Assembly (NCBI GenBank): GCA_013399305.1
Contig: VXAI01000276.1
Coordinates: 511,253-575,252 of the forward strand
Length of the DNA stretch: 64,000 nt
Source of the DNA: Rostratula benghalensis
Taxonomy: Eukaryota; Chordata; Aves; Charadriiformes; Rostratulidae
Reading direction: 5' to 3'
The position numbers and the translations under genes were made by a program. This document shows positions 1 through 13,707 of this stretch, one piece after another. Every line of letters begins with the position of its first letter. Position 1 is the stretch's first letter. Below the pieces are notes generated by a model. It was given only the letters and a program-made list of their open reading frames with translations, was not told the DNA's origin and ran no database searches.

Positions 1-3000
1 GCAAAATAGAACTTTTAATTGTATAGTGGAGTTTAGGAATTCATGGCTGTAAAAAGGTTGGTGTACCAATTTTTGCTATTATTAGTCTGGAATATTTTTA
101 TGAAAAATGCACAAAAATAATTCTACCATTTCTACTGAAGGCGCTTTGTAACACTAGCAGCATTAGAACATATGCTTACAACATAAATCATAAATTTCAA
201 TTATTATTAAATGCATTTTTTTAAAAAGTTGCTTTATAACGGAATATGTTTTAATAAATGGCTTTTGTCACAGTCTTCCTGCTGCTACATTTGTGTTCAG
301 TTGACTAACAATCTTTGGAGGATTTATACAGCAGTAGCAGAGCTACTCTATATTATTTGGTACCAAGGTAATTTCAAAAGCAGATGAGAAAAAATTACTT
401 GCCTAATTTGCCTTCAGCCATCAGCTGAGGATTAACTATGGCCACAGCTACTGTGTAAAGCAGTGTGCTTGTGTTCAGAATCTGTGTCTGCACAGCAGAG
501 CCTTATTTGTTGGGTGAGATTGTTCAGTTTGCTGTATGCTGTGCATGTTGTTGCTTACGTTACTCTGAGCCACGTGCGGATGGGATTGAGCGGCATTTCT
601 TCTTAATAAGTATTTTCTCATGGAGGCTGAGTAAGTCATTGGATGCCCCAAATTTTGCCAAGTCAAAAAACCAAAAGGAAACGTGCTTTTGAATTTCAAC
701 AAAGCTGAAGATAGCTGTGTTATAAATTAACCTCTCCTAACAGACTATATCAGATGACTTTCTCTTCCTTTTTAGGCAAAAAAGTGTAGCGTAAGGAAAA
801 CATGGAAAAGCTGTACTTTAGGGATGGTCGCAGGGTAATTGTTAATTTCTGTAAACTAAGCAATATGAGTTTTTTCAGGTTGAAACATGTGTAAGATGAA
901 ATAAAACTTAGGAAATACTGTCACATCAATATAATGTATAAGAGAGGTATTCCAGTATATGCAGAGATATTCTACAGCCACACTGAGGAAGTGCTAATAT
1001 AGGTGTTCGTGCAGCAGGTTCAGTGCTGATTTCAGATTTTTGTCCTTGCAGGTGGGTTAACATGTATTAAGATCATCCTGACAGAAGCCAAAATAACACA
1101 TTGCATTCTTCAACAAGAATATTAGTGGCCAGCAAAGATGTACTTTACATTTTAGCATTCATAAATATCTGTGCTAGATAACAACTGTACCGTATATGGG
1201 CTGAGTTCACTTTGGCTTGTAGGTAATACTGTGGAGTAAGTCTTTCAACTTACATACTTATCCTTGCACAAGGGATCGTTTTCGGGGGGGAAAGTTTGAA
1301 CTAGGTGCTTCTGTTGGAAGAAACCACTATGCAGGAGTTGTTATAGTATAACCTTAATTGCAAATTTATATGTTATAGCCAGTAGGGTTCAGTATGTTTT
1401 CATTTTAGAGGTCTCTTGAGTACTGGCTGCTTGCCAAAATCAAAATAATATATTAGAAACCATTTGTAGCAACTTTTCTGAAGTCATTTAGACTCAATGC
1501 CAAAATCTATATTAATCCCTCTCGGCAGCATCCACTATTTCGAATTGATAGTTAGGGTGCAAGGTGAGGCTGACACCTTATTCTGTTTTTCTAACTCTTG
1601 AGTTACATCAGGTAATCCTCAGACTTCCCAGTTAGGTGTTCAGTGGAAGGGTCGAATCACTAAATTGAAGTAAACTACTTGTTTGTTTGTTGGGAGAATG
1701 CCTTTTCCTCGCAACATCTATTGACTGTTGCAAAGGAGCTTGAAATACCATGCTGCTTGATGAAAGTCACACATGTGCATCAGCCACCAGACCCTTGCTA
1801 TGTGCTTCATAGAGTTGCACATAGGAAAAAGTGATAGTGAATCTTGAGGTTGAAATTCACCATTTTATTTGGTTGCTGCTATTTCAGAAGTTGAAACCTG
1901 GACTGGGGTATAGATTAAACACTCAAGAGTAGGAAGTTTCTGCAACTGCAATTAAAAGAAGATTCTCCCTTAGTATCTGTTGAAGTCCTTTTCATTGTCC
2001 ACTGGTGATCTGAGAGATTGCCTGTGGGGAAGAATGTGCACTTCTGAATTAATACCAAAATTTGGGGCCTGTAATTATGACACGGAGTTTACCCCTTTCA
2101 TTCATGGTTGTGTAATAACCCTACCTTCATAGTATTGAGAATGTTTCCACTTTTTTTACTACTGAAATTCTTTCTCGTGTGGCTTATGAAAGTATTTCAC
2201 TAATATTTTCACTGGATTATCCATGTGATTTATTATGCCCAGCAGAAGTAAAAGGCAAAGATGCCAAATCTCAAACAAAACAATGTGTTGTTGTAATACA
2301 AAGCTTTACGCTCTATTACACATGCAAAATACAACCTGTCTCACTGGCCCTCAGCTACATATAAAATGCAAAACAACTGCACGCTTAGTTTTGGTTAGTT
2401 TGATATGGGATTAACAGTTTTCTGGTGTTCATGAACTTCAAGTTAAGGCCTAATTCTGCTTCCATGTAGTCATTTTTATGTTCTAAGAGCAATGATTCTT
2501 ACTGATGAAGAGTTGCTGGAAATCTGTCTAGTTGGTTATATTTTAAGAGAACCATAGGGGGAGAAAAAAAAAAAAAATCTAAGGGACATAACGACTTAGA
2601 AAAGGGATAATTTAATATTAGAGATTATTTTTATCATCTCCAGATCCATAGATTATCTTGAGCACAGTACTCTTTGAAAGGATGATTTTATACCTATTTG
2701 AGACCACACAAATGTTAGCATTTTTTGAAAAAGCAGAGAAAATTATTAATTTTGGGAGACTGAGATTCATCTCACTGTGATTTAAAAAACAAAGGGAATT
2801 ACTAGGGGGGCACGTTTGATTTTTCTTTTCCTTGCAAGTTTTTAGAAGCCAAAGTATTATTTTATCAATATTGAAGTTCAATAAGAATTTTTGGAATTCA
2901 CTTTCTAATGTCTGAAAAAGGCAGAAACCACTACTTGTTTAAAAGTATGAGCATTAATGTGCTAATTTTCAATTAACCTCATTGACATATTAGTCATTTC

Positions 3001-6000
3001 AGGAACTGCAGAGCCTAGAAGCTGGTGACAGTGCAAAAAGAAAGGAGTTAGGGTATATCAGAAATTTTAGCACTTTTAGAAGTCGTTTAGTACATGTAGA
3101 ACAGTTGTATGTGCCCTTGGGGGAAAGTTGGGGGGTTTTAAGTGTTTTTCAGAATTTGACCTGATGTCCTCAAGTGTCTGTATATGTATATCTAGATAAA
3201 TTAGCCTAAATTGAAACATAGTATCCTGTTACTTTCCTAGACTGCAAAAACCGGGAGATTGCTTGCTTGATTTTCCCACCCCCATCAGAGGGATAGTGGC
3301 CTTAGTTTCACAGTCCATAGTAGTATGACTTAAGTATGCTGTAATGTTGGGGTTTTATACGGCCTCTTCAAATAATGCAGGTTAGGATGTTGGTTTTCTG
3401 CAATTCTGTGTTTGCTTTTTAAATATTTTTTTATGAGTTATTAATTATTTTGTAAGAGCTGTATAAGGAAGACATTGCCTTGTGACTCTGAGTAATATGG
3501 AAAGGTGCAAAGAGCATGAATATACTGTTTCTTCCTAGTAGTTGTCTTTCCTTTGTTTGCCTCGTTTTTCATCTTTTTCCTAATGCTATAAAATTACAGT
3601 TAAGTTGCTCTCACAGCTTCAGTTGAAAGATCATGTAAATGTGGCTGGGCTACGTGATAGCCCTTCTCCTCTTAGCTGTTGTGGAGTTACTGGAGCATGG
3701 CCTTGCAGTGAGCATGAGAGAGGATATATCTCTCACAGCTCAGTAGGTCATTCTTGGATTATGTCATGGATTTTGCCAATAGGAGGACAGTAGAAGGGCT
3801 ACTTAGACTAAGTGATTCCGTCCACTGCTTTAACAGAATATAATTTAGAAGAACAGAACTATAATTATCATTATTCTTGGAAGCAAATACTTTTTTTTTC
3901 CCAATAATATATGTTTTATCCAAAAATAGATACACTTCTGAATCAAAATCAAAAGTTAATCTATGTTTATTATTACAGCATTATTAAGCAAAGGAAGAAA
4001 TACAAAAGAAAAAAGAAAACAGACATAATTTTGTGCTTAATACTACTTCATACAGGAAGTCTGCCCTCCCAGACCTGTTTTCTTTAGTAGGTTTAATAAG
4101 ACCTGTAGTGCTTTTTATTTTCAATTATGGAAAGTAGTTTTTTGTATTAACTTCAGCTTAGTTTTTTAGGACTTACTGAGCTGGCAAAAAGGAGCACGGT
4201 CATATGGAGAGGATTCAGTGGTTTGTAACTAGTCAGCTCTGTTCTGACAAAGAAAGCCAAAAGTATTGTCAGTGATGTTACATTTTTATGTGGTTAATGA
4301 GTGGGGGACTTTTAAGGCAAAATCTTCATGTTGCCTTTCTTGTTCTTACATGAGAACTCTTCTAAAAGTTTTTGCAGCTTCTTTTAGGGTGATGGATGAT
4401 CTTTCAACATGTGCAGTTTTCATGTGGGCCAGTCAGACTCATACCACTACAGAGTTCCCATATGACATCACTGTAGAGTCCCTACTCAGACTTTTAATTT
4501 GTGGTGGTTTTCAGTCAAAATGGAGAGGGAGGACAGTCTTTTTTTTTTTTCTTTTTTTTTCCCCTGTCATTTTAAACAGTGGTATAAAAAAAAAAGTTTT
4601 GCAAGTTTAATCTTAATAATCTTCACCCAAAAAAGCAGACACGCTATGTCATAAAATAACTATTAGTGACTAGTTTGTATCCTATAAATCTAACTTGAGT
4701 TGATAATATGGTCCATTACCAGCTAACTGCACAGAGTATTTTTCATTTTACACTCTTCAGTTACTTTTTAGTGAAGTGTTAAAAAATATGAAGCTTTTCT
4801 CCTCTCTAAAATTGCACACTGTCTGTCTGTTATTAGGGAGATAACAGCTCTTATAAATGTTTCAGTAAGCGTTAAGTAGACAGTTATGTGCACTCTCATT
4901 CCACGCTTATTTGCTTACTGTAATAAACTGATAAAATATGTGTGGTTTGTCTCTGTGTATCTGCAGGCATCATGAGTCACATAGATTTCCTTTAGAAATA
5001 ATGTTGTGTCTGCAGAATTGATTGGTTATTTTCATAAACCATCCAAAGGTACACAAACGACTTCTATTATTTAAACATATGCTGTGTAAGATTTGTAGGG
5101 GATTATCTGCTGGTTACTAGATGCTTCTTGTTCTATTAACTCTTCGAAGGATTATTTTAACCCCAGAGCGATTGCAGGTATCTGCCCTGTGTGTTTCTTT
5201 GAATATTGGAATTGTAGGCATTACAAATTTTAGAATAAAACCAAAAAATTTTGTTTACCAAACCAATGCAACTGTTACAGTCACAGTTGCCAGCTCAAAA
5301 CCATTGCTAATGAGTAGAGAGCTTGAGAATTTCCATCTTTCAGAACTGAATTCCTTTGTTCAGCATTTTATTTATTTCTAGTGTTGTCATGTTAAATGCA
5401 ACTGGAAATGAACGTTCTGTGGGAAGGAAGATGGTTAAAAGATAATGTCATTATTCTGGCTGTCCTTTGCAAGTCTATTGCTCTGTATAGTATACTGAAA
5501 ATAAAAGTGAATGGGCTCACAAGTAAAATTATGACTGAAACATAAGAAGTAAAGCTGAAAGGGGCATAGATTAAAATCTTTAAAAATCACAGGAGGAGGG
5601 TTTCAGTAAAATTTGAGTTAGTATTACAATATAAGTGCAGTGAGGGATTTTTGCTGTATGTTTATATATATGTACCTGCATTTTGTACTTCTGATTACTG
5701 TTTGGTTTGTTTCATTTTAATAGTGTTAATGAAACCAACTATATGTTAACACAGAAGTTGTGCTTCAAAATACTTGTTTTAACAGGAATTTTAGAAATTT
5801 CCTAAATTTGTCAATGAAAAATGGGTGAACTGTTTCATGAAATAACTTGTCTATTATGTGTGTCTAGCTGAAATTGAATTAAATGTTAGAAGTAAGAGTC
5901 TAAGCTTTGCTTATCACCTCTAACTGCTAATGTCCCTATGTACTAATAAGATATTTACTGTTCAAAGTACCTCCTTTCTTATTTCCTGACAACTGAGTTG

Positions 6001-7660
6001 TTTTTTGAGAATTCTACCTTGTCATTTATTCCTAGACATCTAAGCAAAGCATTGATCTATTGAAGTTTGGTGTTCAAAGATATTCTGAACTTATAGGAAC
6101 TATAGAGATCTATACAATGTGTACTTTTCTCATTCATTTTGTATCAGCCAGAAATCTGGTCATATGATGTCACAGGAGTAATTTTATAGACATAATTTAA
6201 AGGTAAGCTACGTAAAAGGGACCCTACTCTTATCACATATTAATGCATGTGAAATAGCATTGGAGCAAAAAAGATACCTGGTTGTTACAGGTTTGTAAAG
6301 TTGACCAAATCATGTTCTTGGACAAAAGTATTAAACACTTTCGTGCATGTCAGAGATAAATAATTTTACTGAAAAGAATCAACTCTGTCAAAAAAGATGG
6401 TGCTCATATTCTTCAAGTGGCATTGCTACTAGTGTTTGAAGAGACAGAAATTTAAATGTTTGGCTATGTGTTTTATTTTAAACAGCTGTATTTTCTTCTG
6501 ATCACATGGATGACACTGTTAGTTTTCCTATGAGAATATTACATCATCTTTCTAGGGGGAAGAAAATGTCTGAACCAATTTACTATAAAGTATTAACGTA
6601 TCATACAGATTCAAAGTTGGGGTTGTAGAGTTTCCTCAGTTCAGATGCATTCTAAAACTGCCTTTAGACTTCACACTGAAGGTTACTCTAAATCATTGGT
6701 TTGTTTGTAAAACAACCTGATACCAGAGTTTTTTGTAAATTAGAGAAAGAAATACTAGATACAAAGTTGAAAGCTAAATATGACATGGAAGCCTGTGCAG
6801 AAGTTCTTCATTCAGTGTATGTGTGAAAATTAGTGCACCTTCCAATGCCACCTGTGAACACAAACTCACTCTGTTCCTCATGTAATTTTCTTCAACTTTC
6901 ATCAATGTAACGCTCACATACCTGAACATTTATTAGTTGATCTTTCACAGATACTCATTTGAGGTGATGGATGTTACTAGGCTGGCTTTCCAGTTCAGAA
7001 ATTGGTGCTCAAAGGTGATATTCAAGTTTGTTACGCGCTTGCTAAGTTTTTCAACAGGATTCTTTTACAGCCTTACGTTTTCCAGATGCCCTCCCATTAC
7101 TCTAACACTTTGTGGGTTTAAATCTCAGTTCTTAACAGCTTCTCACGTTACTGGAAGTGTTCACTAAACCGTCAGACCAGCCCCTCAATGTTAAATGTGG
7201 CAGTCCGGAAAATGTAGCAACCTGTAAGAGTTTTGTAGGGAAGGCAAGATAAAAGCCCATTTTCCTTGCTTAGCTGCTTGAAGTCTTGAACATCCTGCTA
7301 TTTGCAGTTGTCTCTTTCACTTAGTTACACATGCAGGCTATGGGGAGGGCAAGAGAAGATGGACGCTCATCAGTGGAAAAAGATAAACAGATATATCTAT
7401 CAGGTATACTATAAAGTTCAGTAGCTCATAGTGCATTGCCCAGACATAAATGGCATTTGCGAGCTGAGCATTTGGCTTTTTCAACCTCTGTGGTGAATCT
7501 CTTGCTGCGATTTGTTTATGGATTTGAATACATCCTTTCACATTTCTAGCTCACTAAAATGTCTGAAAGAAAGCAGGTGAGCGAAAAGTGCAATATTTGA
7601 TTATCATTTTATCCGTTCCTCACTTACACCGTTCACCATCTGTTGTTGTATACTTAACAG
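1..7660 (+). other. AP3B1: Intron (partial) of AP3B1 upstream of the first visible exon
   Basis: No exon was found in these 7.6 kb. The protein segment that should precede the first visible exon is a serine- and threonine-rich linker ending in the hinge, and I see no frame with acceptor and donor sites that encodes it. The stretch is AT-rich and unique in appearance, with short homopolymers such as the T-rich run at 4542-4562. Open frames here are short, lack codon bias and look random. It ends in a good acceptor (TTAACAG, 7654-7660). The assignment as intron rests on the in-frame start of the exon at 7661, whose sequence lies deep inside the AP3B1 protein. Confidence 0.8.
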
Positions 7661-7892
7661 GTCTCTACCCAAGTCTCTGTGCCAACAAAAACACATGAAC
7701 TGCTTCATCGAATGAGTGGAAAAGGTTTAGCAGCTCACTACTGCTTCTCAAGACAAGCAGGCATTTTTGGTGATCGTATGGTGTCTGTGCAAGTGACAGT
7801 AACAAATACAACAGATCAGAAGATAGAGAATATTCACATTGGGGAGAAGAAATTACCTCCAGGCATGAGGATGCATGAGTTTATTCCAATAG
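7661..7892 (+). CDS. AP3B1: AP3B1 coding exon, fifth from the end (start of C-terminal appendage)
   Basis: AP3B1 is the large beta-3A subunit of the heterotetrameric AP-3 adaptor. AP-3 sorts cargo from early endosomes to lysosomes and lysosome-related organelles such as melanosomes and platelet dense granules. This 232-nt exon is read in frame 0 from GTC at 7661. It encodes 77 residues including VPTKTHELLHRMSGKGLAAH, then FGDRMVSVQVTVTNTTDQKI and ENIHIGEKKLPPGM. From memory these match the human protein with few changes. The segment begins the beta-sandwich C-terminal domain (AP3B1_C family). The acceptor is TTAACAG and the donor is AATAG|gtaatc. It ends with one base of a split codon (phase 1). 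Reading through the donor would give a short frame ending at 7963, which is intronic. An AP3B2 paralogue is possible in principle, but the wording is AP3B1-like. Confidence 0.95.
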
Positions 7893-9915
7893 GTAATCAT
7901 ATCCTGTCTTTAAAAAAATACAGTATCTTAATCTTTTCCAAAATTTCAAATGTAGGAATGTGATTTTGCATAGTTGTACATATGCTTGTATATATGTATG
8001 TATACATACACACTCCCACACTCAGGCAACTGTCTTTTCTTAGATAATCTAATTTAAACAAAAATTTAATTCAGCTTTTCTCTACTACAAAAGCAATTGT
8101 ACAATACTACAATTGATTTCAGAATTAAAATTTTGGAAATGTTTGCATTTTGATAATTGCACATATTTGATCAAGACAGTAACTTGTAGGGAAATTAGTG
8201 AATGTTGCATTAAGTGAACTGTTTGTTTAGTTTATTCCTCAGTCAAAGTTCTGATTCCAAGTTAATCTTGACCATCAGCCTAATTTAATATCATTCCGTT
8301 TAAACATCCAAAGAAATAAAGTCACAAAGCCTTATCAGTAGGAAACTAGTAATACTGTAAATCAGAACAGGAGATGTTGTGCTCACAATAATAGTCAGTG
8401 AACACTAGCATTCACTTCTGTCACATAAAAAAAAAAACCATGAAAAAATCTGAAATTAAGAAGTTATCCAGTTCAGGTTTCTTGAGTTCCACTTTACAAT
8501 CCTACACTTTGAAGTATTGCTTTCCCTAAGAAAGATATTATTATGGTATTTATCCTGGCAGCTGCTAGTTTCTTCTGCAGAAAATAAGCTATATATTGTC
8601 TGTAGTTCCTTCCAAAAATGTTGCTTTTCTGGCTTGAATGCAAATTTATTCTTGTCACTTCATCTAGAACTCAGTTGATATATCCTGTTGTTTTTATTAC
8701 CTTTTTTGTATCTAGCATTTGAAAAACATATCCTATAATTTGCCCAACAGAACCAACAGAATTGTCAGTGTAGACAGGTATTCCTACTTAAGTTTTAGAC
8801 TAGTTTTGCATCTATCAGTGCAAGTACTGTAGACAATTGTCCGGATTTTTGCAAGAGAAATGGACCAAATTATTTCACCTAAGTCCCTATGCACAGTATT
8901 TTCTTGTTGACTTGGGCGCATTTGAAACCCTGTTTGAAAACATTAAACTCAAAGACTTTGGTAAAGTTTAGTCTGAATTTGAGCCTGCAGTCATTTTATG
9001 CTTTTCACAAACAGTGTTTTCTTAAAACACTTTGCTTTCTCTTCATTTCATAGTATTAGTTTAGTCTTTGCCTAACTGCATCACCTCCCTGTTTTCCCTA
9101 TTTTTCAGAACTTAATATTAATGTAGTTAAATTTTGTTTCCTTTTGTCATGGAGCAGCTGCCTATGCTTCAGTTCCTGAAAAGCATTAGGTATATTAATA
9201 AATAAAGTGGAACTTAGATGTTTTTCAGTCTGCACAATAATTTTTATTTGAATTCATCTCTTTTAACTGTGCTTTTTGGTCGTCTTTTAACCTTGAGAAG
9301 TCAAAACCTTTTCCAGTGCTTGTTTTTAATATATCATACTTGGGTAAAGAAGGAGCTTTTCTTGCTACCAAACAAAGCCTTATCTGTACAACACTAAGGA
9401 AACAGTTAGTGATATGGCCAAGAAACTACAAATGATCACTTCTCTTGATATTTGATTATAGAAGCACCTAAGTCTGTGCTGTTTCTGAAGCACAGAAATA
9501 TCTTTCATTTTGAGTTCATAATATTTCTGCTCCCTTCCATAACTAAGGCAGGTGGACTGCTGAGAAATAAGTAAACCACTTATTAAATACTTTAATCTCA
9601 TTTGTCATTTTATTTCTTTCTGTAAATAACTGTCCTACCTTTCCTAATACAAAACCATGTGTAGTTGATGGCAGGACTGTAAGATTGAAATGGCAACATT
9701 CACTGTGGGGAGGGGGATCCAAGACACTTGAACATGCAAGTGTGACATTTGGGTGATAACTGCTTGAAATAAAACTGCAGGTATTGGCTCCTTTTTATGG
9801 AGTGCTTTTTTTTACATGTATAGGTTTTCTCGTTATGTCAAATTTGGGGGTTTGCATCTTGGGTGTTCTATTGCTTTACATGTGTACTTTACCTGTTCAA
9901 AATGTTTTCATGTAG
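7893..9915 (+). other. AP3B1: AP3B1 intron (phase 1)
   Basis: A 2.0-kb intron between exons at 7661-7892 and 9916-10000, with donor gtaatc and acceptor TCATGTAG. It holds an alternating TATG/CATA low-complexity patch around 7978-8012 and an A-run near 8427. Nothing else is recognisable. Confidence 0.85.
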
Positions 9916-10000
9916 AGTGCATTGAGCCTGCAGGATCCATTACTGTTTCAATGGGTATCGACTTCTGTGACTCTACTCAGACGGCCAGTTTCCAGTTATG
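9916..10000 (+). CDS. AP3B1: AP3B1 coding exon, fourth from the end
   Basis: An 85-nt exon. Its first two bases (AG) complete a glutamate codon with the last G of the previous exon. It then reads C-I-E-P-A-G-S-I-T-V-S-M-G-I-D-F-C-D-S-T and QTASFQL, and ends with TG of a split cysteine codon (phase 2). The core ITVSMGIDFCDSTQTASFQL matches the human protein from memory. The start is fixed by frame: using the AG two bases later (9917) would shift the frame into a stop at once. The donor ATG|gtgagt is strong. It forms part of the beta-sandwich of the C-terminal ear. Confidence 0.95.
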
Positions 10001-11607
10001 GTGAGTTCTTGGGGAGGGAGGATAATTTTTTGCTCCTGAAAGGCAAAAGTAGTGTACATTGGAAGTTTACTTGGTACTAGCAGACTTACTGTTTATTAAA
10101 TATTTAAAGAATTGAGAAAATACTTCACAGCCTGATGTATATCCAAGATGTTTTTAGAGAAATAAGACATAGTTAGTGTTCAGTGTTACTATTAAAAAGA
10201 TTATTGATTTTCATCACAGTTCCGATTTTTTTAGCACTTGCTTCTAAAACCACAGGTTTGATGGTAAACTGAAATCTAGGTTTGAAATCACAACATGTAA
10301 GTTCAAAGCCTCTTTGACACATTGTGTTTGGGCAGTCCTGTTTTTCCCATGTTGTAAACAATACCAAATAGAAGCATGAACTCCTCTTCCACTTTAGAAT
10401 TGCTTATCTTTTCCTGAGTTCCCCGCCCCTCTCCACCCCCCCAATATTCTTGGAATTCTTAAGAGTACTATCCTGAAGGGGGAGCAGTCATGTCTGACTC
10501 GTCTGCTGGAGTGTTTTGTGTGTGTACTTCCTTGTAAGAAATCACAAATCAAGAAAGCACATAGTGTGAGCAATTTTACTATCTCGAGTATTTATCACAT
10601 AACATGACTGCGTGAAACCAACCCCAAAATTTGCTGGCCAAAGAAGCTTATTCCTTATGCTGTAGATTCTTTAAAATTACTAGAGAGAGAATAAAAGCAA
10701 GTAACTGGCTAGCCAACTAGATTTTGTTTTATATACTTGATATTTGCCTTTTATGTTCATTAATGGTGCATTCAAAATCCTCTTGTTGCATTCTAGGCTA
10801 GCAGGGAATCTGTTCACACAGTGAGAACTCTGTTATGAAATAGCATTTGAAACCAGGGAAAATTTACAGGAGCAATGTTCAAACATTAAGAATGAACAAG
10901 TGGAAGAAAGCTAGACACTTTCCTTTAAGAGCTATTCAGATTTATAGTTTTTGAAACTGTGCAAAGGCACTAATTAGATCTGCACAATTCTTAATTTTTT
11001 GGCATATTTTGAAATAATAATTTTTTACATATTTGTTGCAAGATGTACTACTTCCTATATTCTGCACAAAAAAGGATATTCATATTGCTGCGTTCTAGTT
11101 TGGGCAAAACCCTTTGAGAGGGTTCTGTTTATCTTTCTTGAATACTGTAGAAATTTTCACGTACTACTTCTAAGCACAGCTTGTGCAACTTACAGGTTAT
11201 TAAATATAGTGGAATAACCTTAATAGAGCTGTACCCAAGTAACTCCAAAAGAACCATTGCTAAAATAAAATTTAGTGTTCTAGGGGCAAGGAGGTCCTAA
11301 CATTGATATTTATGCTCCCCGCTCTTTGCCCCGCCGGCACCTGCCCCCCACCCCAACCTTTTCCTGTACAACAGATACTCACATGTAGTCATTTTGAAAA
11401 TATTAGTGCTTCCAGCAAGATGTCTGCAGCACATAGTCTGTGTACATCATGTTGTTGTAGCTGGTCTGTGTGCTGTTTGCTGAAATTTGGAAAAAGCTTT
11501 GTACCGTTGCAAGATGCTATGTTTTTTTGGGAAGTGAAGTTACCTTTGAGGCAATGCAATTTCTTAATTGCTTTGAAATGATAGGCTTTCTTTCCCTAAA
11601 TATATTT

Positions 11608-11692
11608 GGAGGGCTTCTATTTTTATGAACTATTTAAATAGTTCATAAAATAGCCCTCCTATTTTTATGGAGGGCTTCCTTTTTTATGAACT
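11608..11692. repeat. Imperfect palindrome with a third, direct copy
   Basis: The left arm at 11608-11635 begins GGAGGGCTTCTATTTTTATG. The right arm at 11636-11659 is its inverse apart from about 4 missing bases, and the centre is AAATAGTT-like with no loop. A third copy of the arm in the left-arm orientation (GGAGGGCTTCC then TTTTTTATGAACT) follows at 11669-11692. The pattern suggests replication template switching or snap-back repair, and not a transposon, because there is no interior. Confidence 0.75.
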
Positions 11693-13507
11693 GAGCGTAT
11701 TTTATACAGAGTGGTTATTTTTCTTTCAAGTGCGTATTTTCAGTATACTAATGATTTGATTCCAAACTTATAACATTTATTGCTAAGAATCTTAGCAGTG
11801 ATGAGGATAAGCAATGTAGCATAACACATTGATTTTATGCAGATCATCACCTTTATGTTTTGGGAGGTCTGCTGTATTAGTGATATATAAAAACTGATTA
11901 CTTTCTCCAACATTGCCTAGTAATTGTTTATTATTTTCCTATTAGACAAACAAGACAGATCAATATTCCTGAACACCGACCAGACTATGAGTAACATCAC
12001 TGTAAATAGATTTGCCTCAGACCTCAGCGGTGTATTCATTTTAATGATTTGGACAATGTGAGTCCAATGACAAAGCTCAAGCTAAGTTTAAAATTAAATT
12101 AAGAATAGGAATTGCTTACTTTGTTCCTTTGCTAATTGATAAGGCCTTGTTTCTTTGACACTAGTTCTTAGTATAAAAATAGGTAAAATGTCCTTTCAAT
12201 TAAATTTGCTAGTTTACATGTATTTTTCAAAATCCTACTGATGTTCAATATCATTGAAGGAATTGTACAGTGGCATGTTTTGGGGGAAATGTCAGAGAGA
12301 ACTCAGCTGCAGCCTTTTTAACTTGTCAGGCATCTTAAAAAGCTTTTGTCCAAAAGGAAGAATGACTTGTAGAAGTTTGTGAAAATGTAGTTGAAATATC
12401 GTGTACACAAAGGTGTTGATATTCTTGTATTTCCTGGTAGCATATCTTCATGAAAGACATTGACAGTTATTTTACTTTTTTGTCAGAAGCATGTTCAGCA
12501 GTAAAGTGTTCCTAATCATAATCATTTTCTTTACGTTGTTCTAAGAGGAGCACTTTGTCTTGCATCAAATGTAATTGATCCTGAAGCAGTGTAATCACAA
12601 TTACTCACTTTCTTAATTGGCCTGCCCAAAATCAGAAAATGGAAACCGATCGGCAGTGTTTAAATCAATAGCTTTGTAGTAAAGCTTGTGGGGGTAGGGA
12701 GATAGTGGTAATGGGTAGATCAATTGGTCTTAGATGCCAATCATGGACTGTGTGTTTTGCATAGCAAACACTACCTTTCTGCTTGGGGATGTGCCATTGT
12801 ACTAGTGGTTCAATAAACACAAACTGTATGAAGAAAAAAAAACAAACTAACATTAGGAACAAAATAGTTAGATCTGTTTCTGAATTAGTTGTACAAATCA
12901 AGGACAATGAAGGAGAAACTGCATTAGAGAGCGAGATTTGAAGGGCTGAGGTTTGAAAAGACCTCCCTCATAAAAACTATTTTTATTATGCAAAGCTTAC
13001 TGAGATCACACATCTTATTAAAAAGAGGTGAAATGCCTTAATTTGAAAATTGCGCGTAATGCATTTATTTAGAATGTGTGTTAGGACGCTCACGCTTGTA
13101 AGGACAGTGTCTCTTCAGTGCTGTTTTTCTTGTGCCATCTACTTGGAGAGGCACGCTACTTCAGCCACACTGGTGTTCTGCACAATAATGCCTCTTAAGC
13201 AGAATGTGAAAGAGCAATAAATGGAGGAACTTAGTCTTTTAAAAGATGTTTGTGAGTGTTACTCATTCTTCTTGGGTTATTTTATTCTGACTTTCCAAGC
13301 AGGACATACACAACTCTGAAGTGTAATGCAGTTTGTTATTGGCTAACTCACATGCAAGGTTGCAAGTCTGAATTGTTGAATCCTAGTTAAGCATTAGTAC
13401 ATTCACCATCCCAGAAAGAGAACTGTCTTTGCTAGGCAGGTATGCCTCAGTGAGCAGAGGAAAGGCTGGAACGGATCCTTGATGTTACAGACTGACTTCA
13501 GTACTGT

Positions 13508-13551
13508 AGAATTTTGCCATGTCAGAATTTTGCCATGTCAGAATTTGGCAT
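13508..13551 (+). repeat. 16-bp tandem repeat, about 2.7 copies
   Basis: The unit AGAATTTTGCCATGTC occurs at 13508-13523 and 13524-13539. A third, partial and diverged copy (AGAATTTGGCAT) runs to 13551. It lies a short distance left of the CR1 fragment. Confidence 0.85.
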
Positions 13552-13707
13552 TGGAACCTTGGAATTGACATTTGAGTCCCTAGAGAAGAAAGCCAAGGAA
13601 GGTTACAGAGGCAGAGGGTTATGGCATAATACATGCTTGTATCCTATTTTGTGTATGTATATCTGGTGTTTCAGATTCCTGTCTGCATTTGTAAAACACA
13701 GTAGGTG

